Below are positions 34,897 through 45,326 of a DNA stretch of 64,000 nt, piece by piece; the first letter of the stretch is position 1; each line of letters opens with the position of its first letter. Origin of the DNA: Metaphire vulgaris (Eukaryota; Annelida; Clitellata; Crassiclitellata; Megascolecidae). The DNA lies in contig CM030834.1 of the NCBI GenBank assembly GCA_018105865.1, positions 6,496,668 through 6,560,667 of the forward strand, read 5' to 3'. Below the pieces are notes generated by a model. The model was not told the origin of the DNA, did not search any database, and worked only from the letters and a program-made list of their open reading frames with translations. The position numbers were made by a program, and so were the translations under genes.

Positions 34897-37800
34897 ATGT
34901 ATACCTAGAATCAGTACTGACAGAAGACAGACTATGCAAAGACATAATAAGAAGAATTGGACTAACAAGTGTAGCATTTAGAAAACTTTAGAATATATGG
35001 AAAGACAAACAAATATCATTGGAAACAAAACTAAACTATATAATACACTGATCAAACCAATACTATTATATGGATCAGAATGCTGGACCTTAATGAAGAC
35101 AGATGAAAGAAGATTAATGATTGCAGAAATAAACTAGCTAAGAGGAATAGTAGGAGTAAGCAGAAGACAAAGAATAAGAAAAATGATCAGAGAAAAGACA
35201 GAGCAAAAAGAAACAATACTTGAATCAATACAGAAACAAAGACTGAAATGGTTTGGTCATGTTGAAAGAATGAAGGAAGAAAACTACCAAAGAAAGCAAT
35301 ATACAAATATGTTAAAGGGAAAAGAAGAAAAGGAAGACCAAGAAAAACACAGAAAACTTAAAAGAGGATGCAGAAGAAATGCAAATGAACTTCATGATCT
35401 TCATCCAAATGAACAAGGTTAAAAGAGATAGAAGAGGAAGGAACTCATTCAGACCCATCGTCCAACCCAAGAGGGAATGGTGGAAGGAAAGAAAGAAGTC
35501 TCAGCCAATTACTGATAAGCTATTTGGCATAGTTATTCAATATTTAGATTAAACACATCACAAAGTCACTGCAATTAGCAATTCTGATGTTTTCCTTTCT
35601 CGTGAGACTTAAAAATGTTACCACAAGATGTCATTATGACAAGCACAAACATCTTCATAGGATAAATCAAAACAAATGAGTCATTTGAATCAATAACCTT
35701 CTGCGTGATGCTATCGAGAGATGGACTGGTCCCACAGATTACTGCAACCTTCACATCTGGCATAAGAGTAAATACAATAAGTCGATGAGGAACCTAAAAG
35801 TCAATACAGATTACAGACTTTCAGTGACTTCAAGATGATTTATGTGTCTGCATTAACATTTTCTTTTTAAACAAGATACCTTCATATTCAGAAGTGAATG
35901 AAGCAGGGTGCTGTATATAAAAGATAAACATGACCAAATTATTGATAGATTTAATGACACTAAAATTCAAGGTACTGATCAAAACTCACAAGAAAGCCTT
36001 AATGCTGAATGTACTTACTGAAGGACTTGTCTGTGGCAGATAAATGGCCAATTCTGAGCATGTGCCTTGTGAAATAGCACTCCAAATAACTGCATGTTCA
36101 AGAATAACTAGCTCAACAGCAGACAATTCCCACCATTGTTTGGTAGCCACAGCAGCAGCATCATTTATAAACAAACAACCAAACTGGCTTTGAGCAGCTT
36201 CAGAAAATCCATCAAGATGATTCTGCAGGAGAACAACACATATCATAAAAATACATCTCTCTCTTCCTTCAATTTATTCATTGAGGCAGGACATTCTGAG
36301 CACTGATTACTTCACATGCAGAATTATGAAGGCGTGCTTGCCAATGTTCCAGAGGGGATGGGAGGATCTAAGTAAGTTTGCTAAACTCATGCTTTAAAAA
36401 TGTTACCTGCCTCTGTACTCCAAAAACACTTTTGCATAAAGTACCTACAGTCATGGAGGGGGGAATCCATGATGCCAGAGGGTTGAACTCAATGTAGCCA
36501 CCAGGGGCCCCGGGTCCTCCCCATTCAAGTTTGGACAAGTTGTGGTAAGTGCACAAATCAAATGAGAATTTTTCACAGGGATTAGGGGTGATTGTTGACT
36601 GAATCAATAATTTTAGTTGTATATAGTTTTGATTCAATTCCCAGGCACTCGCACATCCTCCAGTGCAGAGTAGATAATTAATATGGCCTACATAATGCTT
36701 AGGCTGATGACTAGTTCCTTAGGCTGTAGACTAGTTCATCGTTATCAAGACATAATATAAAACATAAGATAAGAAAACATAAGATTCACATTTTTTTACA
36801 AAAGCATTTTATACTTGAATATTTATTAATTATTATTTAAACAATGGCAAGTGTAGTCAGGATTTTTAACTATGTCCATAAAAGTAAATTGCTCCTAGTT
36901 CTGAACTGGTAGGCATCTATTGTAATTGCAAATATCTACAGTACCATCCAAATAATGGAGGACATAGGAGGATTTCTATGGGTTCCTTTTTAAATTTACG
37001 AAAGCCTAAATATTTTATTAGATGTTCTGTATTGAAATCAATAAGTATTGTATACATACCTGCAAAATGACATTCTCAGAGGCAGAAAATGTTTGAGTTG
37101 TGAGAGTGAGAGTAGATATACATGACGAATCATTTGATTCAAGAATACTGTCAAGAATAGGAAAACAAGTCTGTTGAAAGGAAAAATTTTCAGTATTTTA
37201 ATCTCCCTAAAAGAATAACTCTAGCTTAAATTCTAATCCAAGATCACAATAGAATCTAATTATTATTTAGGAGTGAAATTTCATGATAATGGGTGTAATG
37301 ATGAGAATTAGGTATAAAAATGTTGACGTAAATAGAAATGGTTTCACAAAAAATCAACTTATTAATAAAATGGCAATTAAAGTCTAAGTATAGTTTAAAG
37401 CAGTGTCTCGCAAACTGTGTGCCGCGGCACACTAGTGTGCCGCTAGAGATTCCAGCTGTGCCGTGAAAGAATTTCAGAATTTTACTATTATTTTAATTTT
37501 TTTGTTCCCTTCCTAAAAATTTTGCCAGATGAGCAAGTGTAAAAATGGCGTCATATATAGAACCTCACACCAGCCTGCGGCACAGCCTACAATACAATAT
37601 ATCGGACATCCATTTTTTATATAACGTTGCGCGCGCAACGATACAACTGCCAGAAATTAACGTCTTTCGTTGACGTCACCGTCCTTGCGACCTTTACAAT
37701 GTAAAAACAACAGCGTCTGAGCGCGCAAGGATACATTTGACCCAATTACCGTTTTGAAATTATTACACTGCATGTGTTGAGATATTGCAATAGTAGGGTA

Positions 37801-40800
37801 ACTATAAGTATAGTAACAGTTGGATTTGATGCTTTTACCGAGATTTAGCCCTATGAAATTTGAAATGGATAAATTTTTGGCAAGATCTGAGAAAATGCAA
37901 GGTGAAAACGACACTAAGGAAAACAACGGCGAGAATCTACAGTCTATGAACGTTACTTTCGCGTTTGTTACATCTACATATCATTATATGTGACTGCAGA
38001 CCCGGCAGTTCCATAATAAAGAACACTCAATTTAATAAATTGTTGGTTGGTTTTGTAATTTTATGAAGAATGTGCCGTGAAAAAAATTTGTTCTGTTTAG
38101 TGTGCCGCGAGGTAAAAAGTTTGCGAGACACTGGTTTAAAGGCATGCATAAAATGAATTTCTGTCATTATAGTTGAATTGCCAACTAATTTAAATTAATT
38201 AGCTTCAGTATAATAAATCTTTGAGAGTGGAAAATTTGGATTAAAAATAAACACTAATAAAACAAAATTAATGCCACTTACAAAGAAAGTTGGAGAATGG
38301 CCAATAGTAACACACAATGGAAAAGAAATTGAAATGGTGAAGAACTTCGTTTACTTAGGAAGTGAATTGGAAGCAGAGGGAGGATTGGACCTGGAGATTA
38401 AAAGAAGAATAGCAATAGCAGGATCTATATTCAACATACATACATACCAACAACATACATACCAAAATTTTCAAAATACATGACATTGGGATGAAAACAA
38501 GAATAAGAATTCTCAACACTTGTGTAATACAAATACTAATATATGGAGGTGAATCTTGGGCCATAAAAAAGAATTGGAGTAAAAAATATTAGCAACAGAA
38601 AATAAATGGCTTAGAATACTAAGGATTGGATACAAAGAACATATAACAAATGAAGAAGTTACACAGAGAACACTGCAACCAAGCGTCATGGAAGTAATCA
38701 GAAAGAAAAGAGTGACATGGACCGGACACAAGCTCAAAATGGAAGAAATAAGAAACCTAAAACGAATTTTCAAATACAAACCAGAGGGGAGGAGATCTAA
38801 AGGAAGACCGAAAAGATGATGGGCGGATGGATTGAAAGAGGATCTGCACATGGCAGGGCTGAATCTCAACGGAAAAATTGACGGAAGACACCGAAAGACT
38901 TTGGAAGAAATAGCAAAGGACAGAGAACTTTGGAGAGATGTTATGGAGAAGTCGATAGCTGGACACATCTGGAGGACAAAAACCCGACCTGACCCGATGA
39001 TAAATCTCAGCTTCTCAAAATAATTCTCTGTTAAAACAAGTACAAAATCAAAGAACTCTCATTCCGATTTCTTAGGTTAACCAGTCAAAATTTACTTTTA
39101 TCTCTTTCTTTGCTTGATCAACATTCTTCATACTAATGATGTCATCATGTCCATATGTAAACACGAGAACACCGAAAATCAGGTCGAGGAGTTGACTCAT
39201 AAGCCAATCACGATAATCCCCATTACAAGTGACAAGGATTAATGTAACACTAATCATAATAACCAATCAGAAAACATCACAACTTCAGACATATTTAAAT
39301 AATATAATTAAAGCAGTGTTTCTCAAACTGTGTGCCGCGGCACACTGGTGTGCCGCGCGAGATTATCAGGTGTGCCATGGGATTTTTTGGAAATTTTTAT
39401 TAAACTTAAAATGTCAATATTTTAAATGTCTCAGAACAATGACTGTGCTTCAACACTCTATTTTGTACGTAGCCTATAGCCAGCGAGGGCCGTAGCATCA
39501 CTGATGAGTCTGATGAATCTAGAGTCCTGATAATTCCCACCCCTGGGACCTGGGAGGACGGGAAGCGCAGCATCGCATGCCAAGCCCCTTGGTATACGAG
39601 GCGATGGTGGTGTGGGGAGGGGTTATGAATTCACAGTTAAGACTACGGAGGACCAAGTACGCCTAAGTCACTAAGATACAACCTCTGCCCTGTGCCTGTT
39701 TTGATTGGGGAGCTTGCTTCTCTTAGGTATTTGGAGATGCGCAAGGTTTCTTGTTTCTATGTGGCACCTAAGTAGAGGGGGTCCGTAGTGGTCTTATCTG
39801 CAGAGCGGCTGTGTAATGGCAGAGAGGACTTGCAGTCTGTTCTGAACCAAGCTATTCAAGTTGTGAACTTCATAAAATCCTGACCACTTAAATCTTGATT
39901 CCTTTCAAAGCTCTGTGAGGCAGTGGATTCCGAATATACGTGCCTATTATGCCAGAGGGCCTACTGCTGTTCGCTGGCTTTCACGAGGGAAGGTCTCGAT
40001 GTCTTTCATCAGGAAAAAATTGTGATGTTTTTTCAAGTGTGCCGCCGATGTTTTCACATATTTCTAGTGTGCCGCAAGACGAAAAAGTTTGAGAAACACT
40101 GAATTAAAGCAATATCATAGCTTTAAAGTAAAGTTAGTCCCGTACTTGAACGAGTGTAGGGTCTAGCACTGATCTTCACATATAGGCAAGCAGTGGCACA
40201 GATGGCTGAAATCACCAATCTAGAATAATTTTCCATTGCCAGTCTAGACCCATGATTTACCTTCATTTATTTAGAGTTGGATATAACAACTGAACTGTTA
40301 AAGCTTTCTTGTCATAGGCATTAGTCTTGTTAATGCACTAAAGAAATTGTCTTTGAAAAAATAAAAATGAATAAGTAATGCATGCAAATACACAACACAC
40401 CTATCACAAGTTGACATCACTACAATCCAAAAATACTTCTAAACACATACCATCAGCTTCTTAGATGAGACTCTCACAATATTAAAAAGGAACATTAGAT
40501 TGACTTGAAGCAAATATACTGAATAAACTAAACATATCATGAACTCAATAAGAATTAAGACCAAATGTATATAGAAATGCATGCACTTGTTTCTGGTCTT
40601 TTTTAATTTTGAAACCAAACCTGCTGTGATATGATTTCCAAAAAATTCTAAACTCATTTGTTGTGGTTGACAGAAGTTGAGCATCATTTGAGGAACAGAA
40701 AAGATGAACTCCATTCAAAGATGCAGTCAGCGATAATGAAATCTTGAAAATAAATAAGAAACAATAACGATGTCTCACTTTTTCATCAAAATTCCAGCAC

Positions 40801-40824
40801 AGGCCATAAAAATCTCTAGTGAAA
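28361..40824 (-). CDS. FUZ: Fuzzy planar cell polarity protein (FUZ), first exon missing
   Basis: Eleven exons join in frame: 40779-40824, 40621-40742, 39096-39249, 37060-37170, 36019-36222, 35698-35793, 34522-34616, 30614(or 30590)-30699, 30080-30166, 29738-29891 and 28361-28418. FUZ is a longin-domain protein of the CPLANE complex; with Inturned it activates RAB23 and supports ciliogenesis and planar polarity. Recognisable segments in order are SLNGVHLF, FWKSYHSSVTLILV, LLDLIFGVLVF, LDGFSEAAQSQFGCL, VATKQWWEL, YLPQTSPSVPHRL, RKLLCDFY, WFPPIPDS and IPVYSMRFAAHKLL. Each aligns with vertebrate FUZ in the same order, and the intron phases fit throughout. About 400 residues are covered; vertebrate FUZ has about 420. 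The exon with the start codon was not found upstream of 40824. Introns carry RTE, CR1, SINE and hAT insertions. Identity comes from recalled family sequences. Confidence 0.88.
28813..29497 (-). pseudogene. FUZ intron: RTE-like LINE tail (family B) and an unassigned ORF
   Basis: Positions 29126-29497 encode MEVIRKRRLKWTGHILRMEE and RELWRDVMEKSIAGHSWRTK, the C-terminus of the RTE family also present at 38228-39022. The open frame at 28813-29043 (76 codons) has no recognised domain or splice signals and is probably chance. Confidence 0.75.
29738..29891 (-). CDS. FUZ: FUZ exon 10 of those found
   Basis: It encodes TYVCADEYKAYAFHSG and then VFVIFNSAIPVYSM, the conserved strand-helix near the C-terminus. 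Acceptor TTTTTGAAG is weak but the phase (1 in, 2 out) fits both neighbours; donor GTAATT. A stronger-looking CAG at 29867 would break the frame. Confidence 0.85.
30080..30166 (-). CDS. FUZ: FUZ exon 9 of those found
   Basis: Acceptor GCTTGTAG, donor GTAGCC. It encodes MGKQRKLLCDFYCHVIG and WFPPIPDSK, matching the RRRLLRNFYTLV and FPPEPG segment of human FUZ. Confidence 0.87.
30210..30430 (-). pseudogene. FUZ intron: RTE-like LINE tail fragment
   Basis: The minus strand reads LIREELEGKINGKAQ followed by PRISMLEWM, similar to the C-terminal end of RTE-like polyproteins. Short and frameshifted. Confidence 0.55.
30614..30699 (-). CDS. FUZ: FUZ exon 8 of those found (donor uncertain)
   Basis: Acceptor TTTCAGCTAG. 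The frame reads IVSTTKNFQEGNSIFDAQ and then ISQFGLLNVK, the counterpart of ILGLLLLHLE. Two donors keep the frame: GTAATT after 30614, used here, or a non-canonical GCTAAA after 30590, which would add SNYSCFHT, similar to KRCLFTV. A 35-nt candidate at 34265-34299 is also phase-compatible but shows no similarity. Confidence 0.6.
30919..31993. mobile_element. hAT-type element in FUZ intron with a nested MITE
   Basis: The ends CAGGGGTGTCAAGAC and TTTGACACCCCTG are inverted. The perfect 8-bp duplication ATTTAAGA flanks it (30911-30918, 31994-32001). GGGCCAAA/TTTGGCC words recur near both ends. No transposase was readable. Confidence 0.9.
31004..31321. mobile_element. Nested MITE, CAGTGGTGTAGCC family
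   Basis: Ends CAGTGGTGTAGCCAAGG and CCTGGCTACGTCACTG with the perfect 8-bp duplication TTGTCAAT (30996-31003, 31322-31329). It lies inside the larger hAT element, so it is younger. Three copies of the recurrent motif are inside, reading GATGACCTTTTTTGCTCGTC and variants. Confidence 0.9.
32279..32580 (+). mobile_element. tRNA-derived SINE in FUZ intron
   Basis: A-box-like GATGAGTGGTAATATC and B-box-like CGGGTTCAATCC at tRNA spacing, then CGCTAGAGGGCGGTAGTAA and GCTTAGCCACCTATGGGCTG, ending in CTTTA units. Related copies lie at 43757-44010 and 60945-61240. Confidence 0.7.
32700..33855 (-). pseudogene. CR1/L2-like LINE with reverse transcriptase, in FUZ intron
   Basis: The minus strand encodes PQGSVLGPLLFVLHVADI, the catalytic YADD and WMDENRLSLNPAKAEFLWL (33743-33384), then after a break YQLRRIREIRRYLPL and DNLHWLRIPERIAFKR (33356-32970). 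This is the palm-to-thumb order of CR1/L2-type enzymes. The 3' end reads AGAGCGCTTTACAAG and TATAGCG. It is truncated on its 5' side near 33855. Same sense as FUZ. Confidence 0.85.
34522..34616 (-). CDS. FUZ: FUZ exon 7 of those found
   Basis: Acceptor GTTTTCCAG, donor GTAAAC. It encodes VNGFWQSAFDSLINLR, parallel to the ERWWQPLLDPLR segment of human FUZ, then a divergent stretch to NIFG. Ends in phase 2. Confidence 0.82.
34676..34895. repeat. (CA)n microsatellite
   Basis: A short CA tract near 34670-34688 is followed by a pure CA run from about 34799 to 34895. Open frames of Thr-His or Cys-Val over it are artefacts. Confidence 0.95.
34896..35545 (+). pseudogene. RTE-like LINE tail, family C, in FUZ intron
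   Basis: The plus strand reads EKTEQKETILESIQKQ and RLKWFGHVERMKEE, then a Lys/Glu-rich end, matching the copy at 41065-42921. Opposite sense to FUZ; decayed. Confidence 0.8.
35698..35793 (-). CDS. FUZ: FUZ exon 6 of those found
   Basis: Acceptor GACTTTTAG, donor GTTATT. It encodes VPHRLIVFTLMPDVKVAVIC and then GTSPSLDSITQK, aligning to VPHRLLTLTLLP and LCGPSPPLSQL of human FUZ without gaps. Confidence 0.92.
36019..36222 (-). CDS. FUZ: FUZ exon 5 of those found
   Basis: Acceptor TCTCCTGCAG, donor GTAAGT, phase 0 on both sides. It encodes LDGFSEAAQSQFGCLFIN, AVATKQWWELSAVELVIL and ELAIYLPQTSPS. This is the best conserved block of the gene and decides its identity. Confidence 0.93.
37060..37170 (-). 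CDS. FUZ: FUZ exon 4 of those found
   Basis: Acceptor CCTTTCAACAG, donor GTATGT. It encodes TCFPILDSILESNDSS and then a Ser/Thr-rich linker to ENVILQ, parallel to the CLIDSFLGDSELIG segment of human FUZ. Confidence 0.85.
37401..38133 (+). mobile_element. hAT-type element in FUZ intron
   Basis: The ends CAGTGTCTCGCAAACT and AGTTTGCGAGACACTG are perfect 16-bp inverted repeats. The 8-bp duplication GTTTAAAG is perfect (37393-37400, 38134-38141). Subterminal GTGTGCCGCGGCACACT is a palindrome. The plus strand near 37865 reads MDKFLARSEKMQGEND, like the N-terminus of ZBED/hAT transposases; the rest is deleted. Confidence 0.9.
38228..39022 (+). pseudogene. RTE-like LINE, family B, in FUZ intron
   Basis: The plus strand reads LKINTNKTKLMPLTKK, EMVKNFVYLGSELEAEGG, ITNEEVTQRTLQPSVMEVIR and WRDVMEKSIAGHIW, the end of an RTE-type protein, with several frame breaks. 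The catalytic domain is missing, so it is 5'-truncated. Confidence 0.82.
39096..39249 (-). CDS. FUZ: FUZ exon 3 of those found
   Basis: Acceptor ATGATTAG, donor GTAAAT. It encodes VTLILVTCNGDYRDW, LLDLIFGVLVFTYG and MKNVDQAKKEIK, aligning with SITLIVLSSE, LLQMVFGAMVLLVG and IRNVERLKKDLR in human FUZ, the first longin domain region. Confidence 0.92.
39314..40101. mobile_element. hAT-type element in FUZ intron, second copy of the GTGTGCCGC family
   Basis: Ends CAGTGTTTCTCAAACT and AGTTTGAGAAACACTG with the perfect 8-bp duplication AATTAAAG (39306-39313, 40102-40109). Subterminal GTGTGCCGCGGCACACT is shared with the element at 37401. The central 39485-40010 is unrelated to that copy and of unknown origin. 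Confidence 0.9.
40621..40742 (-). CDS. FUZ: FUZ exon 2 of those found
   Basis: Acceptor TATTTTCAAG, donor GTTTGG. It encodes SLTASLNGVHLFCSSNDAQL and FRIFWKSYHS, aligning to SVIGSLNGVHMF and VVWKSFHDS in human FUZ. Phase 2 at the end gives a Ser codon shared with the next exon. Confidence 0.92.
40779..40824 (-). CDS. FUZ: FUZ short 46-nt exon
   Basis: A long pyrimidine tract ending CCCTTCAG precedes it and GTGAGA follows. It encodes FTRDFYGLCWNFDEK, placed like PLFTR and following residues in FUZ proteins. Its first base completes a codon from an upstream exon that was not found. Confidence 0.7.
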
Positions 40825-41064
40825 CTGAAGGGCAAGGCACAAACAGACAGAAAAGTAGTATTAATTATTCCTTTTCTTTTAACTAATTATAAAATAGAAT
40901 AATTGACCTCAAGTTTCTCAATCAAAAATATTTTAAACTGAATACAAGGAAGCAAATAGTGAGGACTTTCTACTTTTAAACTGATTCTCTTCTTTGAATC
41001 TAAACATACTGTAAGGGCTTCAAAATATGGCAAATAAATGAATACATTAAGCAAATCATGCATT

Positions 41065-42921
41065 CTTTCTTTCTCTTTCTTTCTTTCCTTCCGTCTTTCC
41101 CTATTGGGTTGGACGATGGGTCTGAATGAGTTCCTTCCACTTCTGTCTGTCTCTTGCTGCTCTGGTCATTTGGATGAAGTTCATTTGCATTTCTTCTGCA
41201 TCCTCTTTTAAGTTTTCTATCCATGTTTTTTTGGTCTTCCTTTTCTCCTTTTCCCTTCAACATAGTTGTATAGTGCTTTCTTTGGTAGTCTTTCTTCCTT
41301 CATTCTTTCAACATGACCAAACCATTTCAGTCTTCGTTTCTGTATTGATTCGAGTATCGTTTCTTTTTGCTCTGTCTTTTCTCTGATCGTTTCATTTCTT
41401 ATTCTTTGTCTTCTGCTGACTCCTGCTATTCCTCTTAACCAGTTCATTTCTGCAGTCATTAATCTTCTTTCGTCTTTCTTCTTTATGGTCCAGCATTCTG
41501 ATCCATATAATAGTATTGGTTTGATCAGTGTATTATATAGCTTTAGTTTTGTTTTCAGTGATATTTGTTTGTCTTTCCATATCTTCTGAAGTTTACCAAA
41601 TGCTGCACTTGCTAGGCCAATTCTCCTTATTATGTCTTCTTCACTTAGGCCATCTTCTGTCAGTACTGATCCTAGGTATACGAATTTTGGTACTTGTTCT
41701 ATTATTTCCTCCTTTAGTTTTAGATTAACTTTCCCTTCTTGTTCCCTGTGACCATTGCTTTAGTTTTCTGTATATTTATTTTTAGCCCCACTTCTTCTCC
41801 GGCCTTGCTTATTTCGTTGGTTAATATTTGTAGGTGATCTGCTTTTGTTGTTATCACATCTATGTCATCTGCAAACCTTAAATTATTTATTGTGTGTCCA
41901 TATACTTTTACTCCAGCATCTTCTTCTTTTGTGTTTTGTATTGCTTTTGCATTACCACATCTAGTATTATATTAAATAGCAGTGGAGATAAGCCACATCC
42001 TTGTCTCGTCCAATTGTTATCTCAAACCATTCTGTTAGTTCCCATTAATTTTCACTCTGCTCATTGTTTTACTGTATAAGTTTTTATAAGATTCACTAGC
42101 TTCTCTGGAATACCATAGTGCTTCAGTGCTTGCCATAGATCTTCATGCTGTATGCTGTCAAATGCTTGTTTGAAGTCAATGAAATTGTGGTATATTTTCT
42201 TATTTGTTTCGCAATATTTTTCTACTATCCTTCTGATCGTATGTATTTGATCAATTGTACTCCTTCCCATTCTGAAGCCTGCTTGTTCCTCTGTCAATAT
42301 TTCTTCTGAGTAGTGTTTGAGTCTTTGTTGTAGCACATTTGTATATATTTTCCTGGTATACTGAGTAAGCTTATTCCTCTATAATTATTGCAGTTTGTTT
42401 TATCCCCTTTTTATGTATTGGTACTATTATGGCTTTTCCCCATTCCTCTGGTGATTTTTCTTCTTGAATATTTTATTGCATAGGTTGTGGAATATATTCA
42501 CTGTAATTTCCTCTCCTGCTTGTAGCATTTCTGTTGCTATCATATCTGTTCCTGGAGATTTTCTAACTTTCAATCTTTTTATGGCTTCTTTTATTTCTTC
42601 TTCTGTAAAGTTTGCTATTTCTTCTTCATCATTCTCTTCTCTGTTCTCCTTCCTTATGTTGGTGTCTTCATTGTTATTGCCTGCTGTGTTGTATAATTCT
42701 TCAAAATAGTCTTTCCATCTTGTCATTATGTCTTTCTTGTTTTCTAATACTTTACCATTCTTGTCTGTTATTGTGGTTGTCTTCAATTGGATTTGTCCAC
42801 ATAATTCTTTGATCGTCTGGTACAATTTCCTTGAATCGTTGAGTAAGTTTGACCGTTCTATTTCTGCGCATTTTCCAAGTATCCAGTTTTCTTTGCATTC
42901 TTTACATTTCCTTTTGTAAAG
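41065..42921 (-). mobile_element. RTE-like LINE insertion, family C, 5'-truncated
   Basis: The 12-bp target duplication AAATCATGCATT stands on both sides (41053-41064, 42922-42933). The minus strand carries, in order, KSPGTDMIATEML, EEQAGFRMGRSTIDQIH, FIDFKQAFDSIQHEDLW, the catalytic FADD near 41870, and RLKWFGHVERMKEE near 41310, with a few frameshifts. It ends in a GAAA-rich tail. An exact duplication and modest damage indicate a fairly recent insertion of an RTE-type non-LTR element. The endonuclease domain is absent. Confidence 0.92.
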
Positions 42922-43015
42922 AAATCATGCATTGGCTTTCTTATATTGTTCATGATAGATTGTGAATCATTAAAATTGTTATTTGTTGTACAACTAAAAG
43001 TACTCTTTCACAGAG

Positions 43016-43754
43016 CAGAGCTTCCTAAAGTAGTGGTGGTCCACAGACTGGTGCTGGTACATGAGCCCTTCTTTGCCCGTTTGCAACGTGAGTTGAGAAA
43101 AGTGAGAAAAAAGTTAAATATTTTCTCCTTTGAGGATTGTTTAGAACTTTTTAAAAATGAGATTGCCTTTTGCTCAAAACATGATATCCTCACCATTTTC
43201 ATGGTGATTTAATTTTGAAATAAACTAAGCCTGCAGCTGTATAGACTCATTTATGAAAGAAGTCAATGTTTTTGAAAAATTTTAATGGCAACACTGCATC
43301 CAGAAAAAAAATATCTGCCTTCGATGACTTCGATAACCATTAAGTTATTGGTGTTCTTTACTGTCGGTGTATACAAAATTCTACAAATATATACATTTTC
43401 ACAAGAAGGCCTAAATGTAGTTTTGACATTGGAAACATTTTTTTATTTGTAAAAACTTTACAATATAATTTTTACCCTTGAAAATAAGACCACCATTAAA
43501 TAAATCACTGTCATCCCAAGGTAGGTCTTTTATTGAGCAGTAGGCCTTATTTAGCGCATGGGTATAACACACACAATTACGTTAAAACCTATATTATATT
43601 AAGATGCATATTGAGATCATATAAAATTCTAAAAATTCAAAATTATAAGGAAAAAATTTTGTTAAATGGCACCAGTTCCAGGTGCAAAAGGGAAGTTATT
43701 TTGTAAGCCTATTGTTATGCCGGTCTGCGAAAATGAAAAGTTTAGGAAGCACTG
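43016..43754. mobile_element. Probable hAT-type element
   Basis: The ends CAGAGCTTCCTAAA and TTTAGGAAGCACTG are inverted with one mismatch, and GGTCCACAGACTGG near the left end mirrors CCGGTCTGCGAAAATG near the right. No clean 8-bp duplication. Confidence 0.6.
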
Positions 43755-43756
43755 CT

Positions 43757-44010
43757 CTATGGTAGATTGGCAACATGCTAGAGAAGGAAGTTGATGAAAC
43801 GGGATTGACTCCTGCAGGAGCCATAAGGTTGGCTCAGCCTTCACTCGCTAGAGGGTGGTGGTAAATGAAGAGTAGCATTAAGCTGAAAAAGTAAATGCTG
43901 GTGTCTAGATGTTTGACTAGCAAACTAGTCTAGACTAATGGTGTAAGCCACCTATGTAGCTACTTGCCTCAGGATCTGGAGATTGGTACCAGCTCAAATG
44001 CTCAAAATCA
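43757..44010 (+). mobile_element. tRNA-derived SINE
   Basis: It shares CGCTAGAGGGTGGTGGTAA and GGTGTAAGCCACCTATG with the SINEs at 32279 and 60945. The B box is degenerate (CGGGATTGACTCC). Confidence 0.6.
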
Positions 44011-44107
44011 AATAAGGGAAATTTTATTTGCTCCCAGGCCACCAAGGTCTTTTCTAAACAATCTATCAGTTGCTCAATGTCCTGCCTGAAAATTTCTTTG
44101 TTTCAAA

Positions 44108-45318
44108 CAGTGATATTTCAGTTCGGGAAATAATTTCAGTTTCTATTCAGTTTCAGTTCTAGGGTTGCCAATTTCAGTTTCTATTCAGTTTCAGTTCGGG
44201 AAATAATTTCAGTTTCTATTCAGCTTCAGTTCTAGGGTTGCCAATTTCAGTTTATATTCAGTTTCAGTTCGGGAAATAATTTCAGTTTCAGTTTCAGTTA
44301 ACAGCTCATAATCATTTTCAACGTTCAATAAGTGGCAAGTAACAATTGTTCTGTTCAGTTAAGTAACTACAGTAAGTTAAGTATCTAAGTTAAATCCAAT
44401 GTGCATTTAGTTTTAAGAAGACTCGCATTTCTAAATTTTTGGTGAGGCGATTCCTTCGGCCAGCTGTTAACAAGCCACACAGTGAGAAGATTCGCTCAAC
44501 ATAGGCCTGTTAGGCAGGCGCAGTGATCAAATCTTCAGCCGGATCTGCTAAATGAGCGTAGGATGCACGACGCTTTCTCCAGAAAGTCAGTGCATCTTCA
44601 TCTTCAGAGTATTGCTGAAGTTCTGACAAGTAGTTGTCCAGCTGGCCTTGAATGGAAGACACTGTAGGATTAGCGGATATGCCGGTAGGTGTTTCAGATG
44701 CTATCATCAACTTATTATTATGTATGATTTTGCTGCCGCCAGTAGCTGTTCTGTTTGACAAGAGATGCCAGTAGTACTGATGCCACAGATATGGTCAAGT
44801 AGACAAGCAGCAACAGGGATAGGATTAAATTGAAATGACTGGGGATCAAGAACTGAAGCAAAGCGACTTGTGAAATCAGAGAGCATTAGGCCTATGAGCT
44901 TTCTTGAACCGCTAAAATGGTGAAGGTGACACTCCAAATTTAGAAGTGATGGCAGAATATATGACATTGGCTGTGAGTCAGTTTGAAGAATGTCAGAGTA
45001 ATTTGTGCACATTGCATAGTTTTGTGATAAAGTAAGTAGGTAAGTAAAATTTCTTTTACCGGACTGGCGCTTTCAAAATCAGGCTCAGCGGGTAAGTTGT
45101 GTATTTAAATCCAAAAAGACCTTTAGAAAATTTTCAGTATTTACTAACAATTTCAGTTCGGGAAATAATTTCAGTTTCTATTAAGTTTCAGTTTTAGGGT
45201 TGCCAATTTCAGTTTCTATTCAGTTTCAGTTCGGGAAATAATTTCAGTTTCAGTTTCAGTTAACTGATTTAAAATAATTTCAGTTTCTATTCAGTTTCAG
45301 TTCACTGAAATATCACTG
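44108..45318 (-). mobile_element. hAT element with decayed transposase and terminal minisatellites
   Basis: Ends CAGTGATATTTCAGTTC and ACTGAAATATCACTG with the perfect 8-bp duplication GTTTCAAA (44100-44107, 45319-45326). The minus strand encodes fragments of a hAT transposase C-terminus, LLNLECHLHHFSGSRKLIGL and DALTFWRKRRASYAHLADPA (45012-44510); the latter is the dimerisation region. Both flanks of the coding part are filled with TTTCAGTTTCTATTCAG repeats (44120-44300 and 45150-45300). Confidence 0.88.
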
Positions 45319-45326
45319 GTTTCAAA

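Noticed and set aside
34709..34991. Thr-His and Cys-Val repeat proteins
   Set aside because: They arise from the (CA)n tract.
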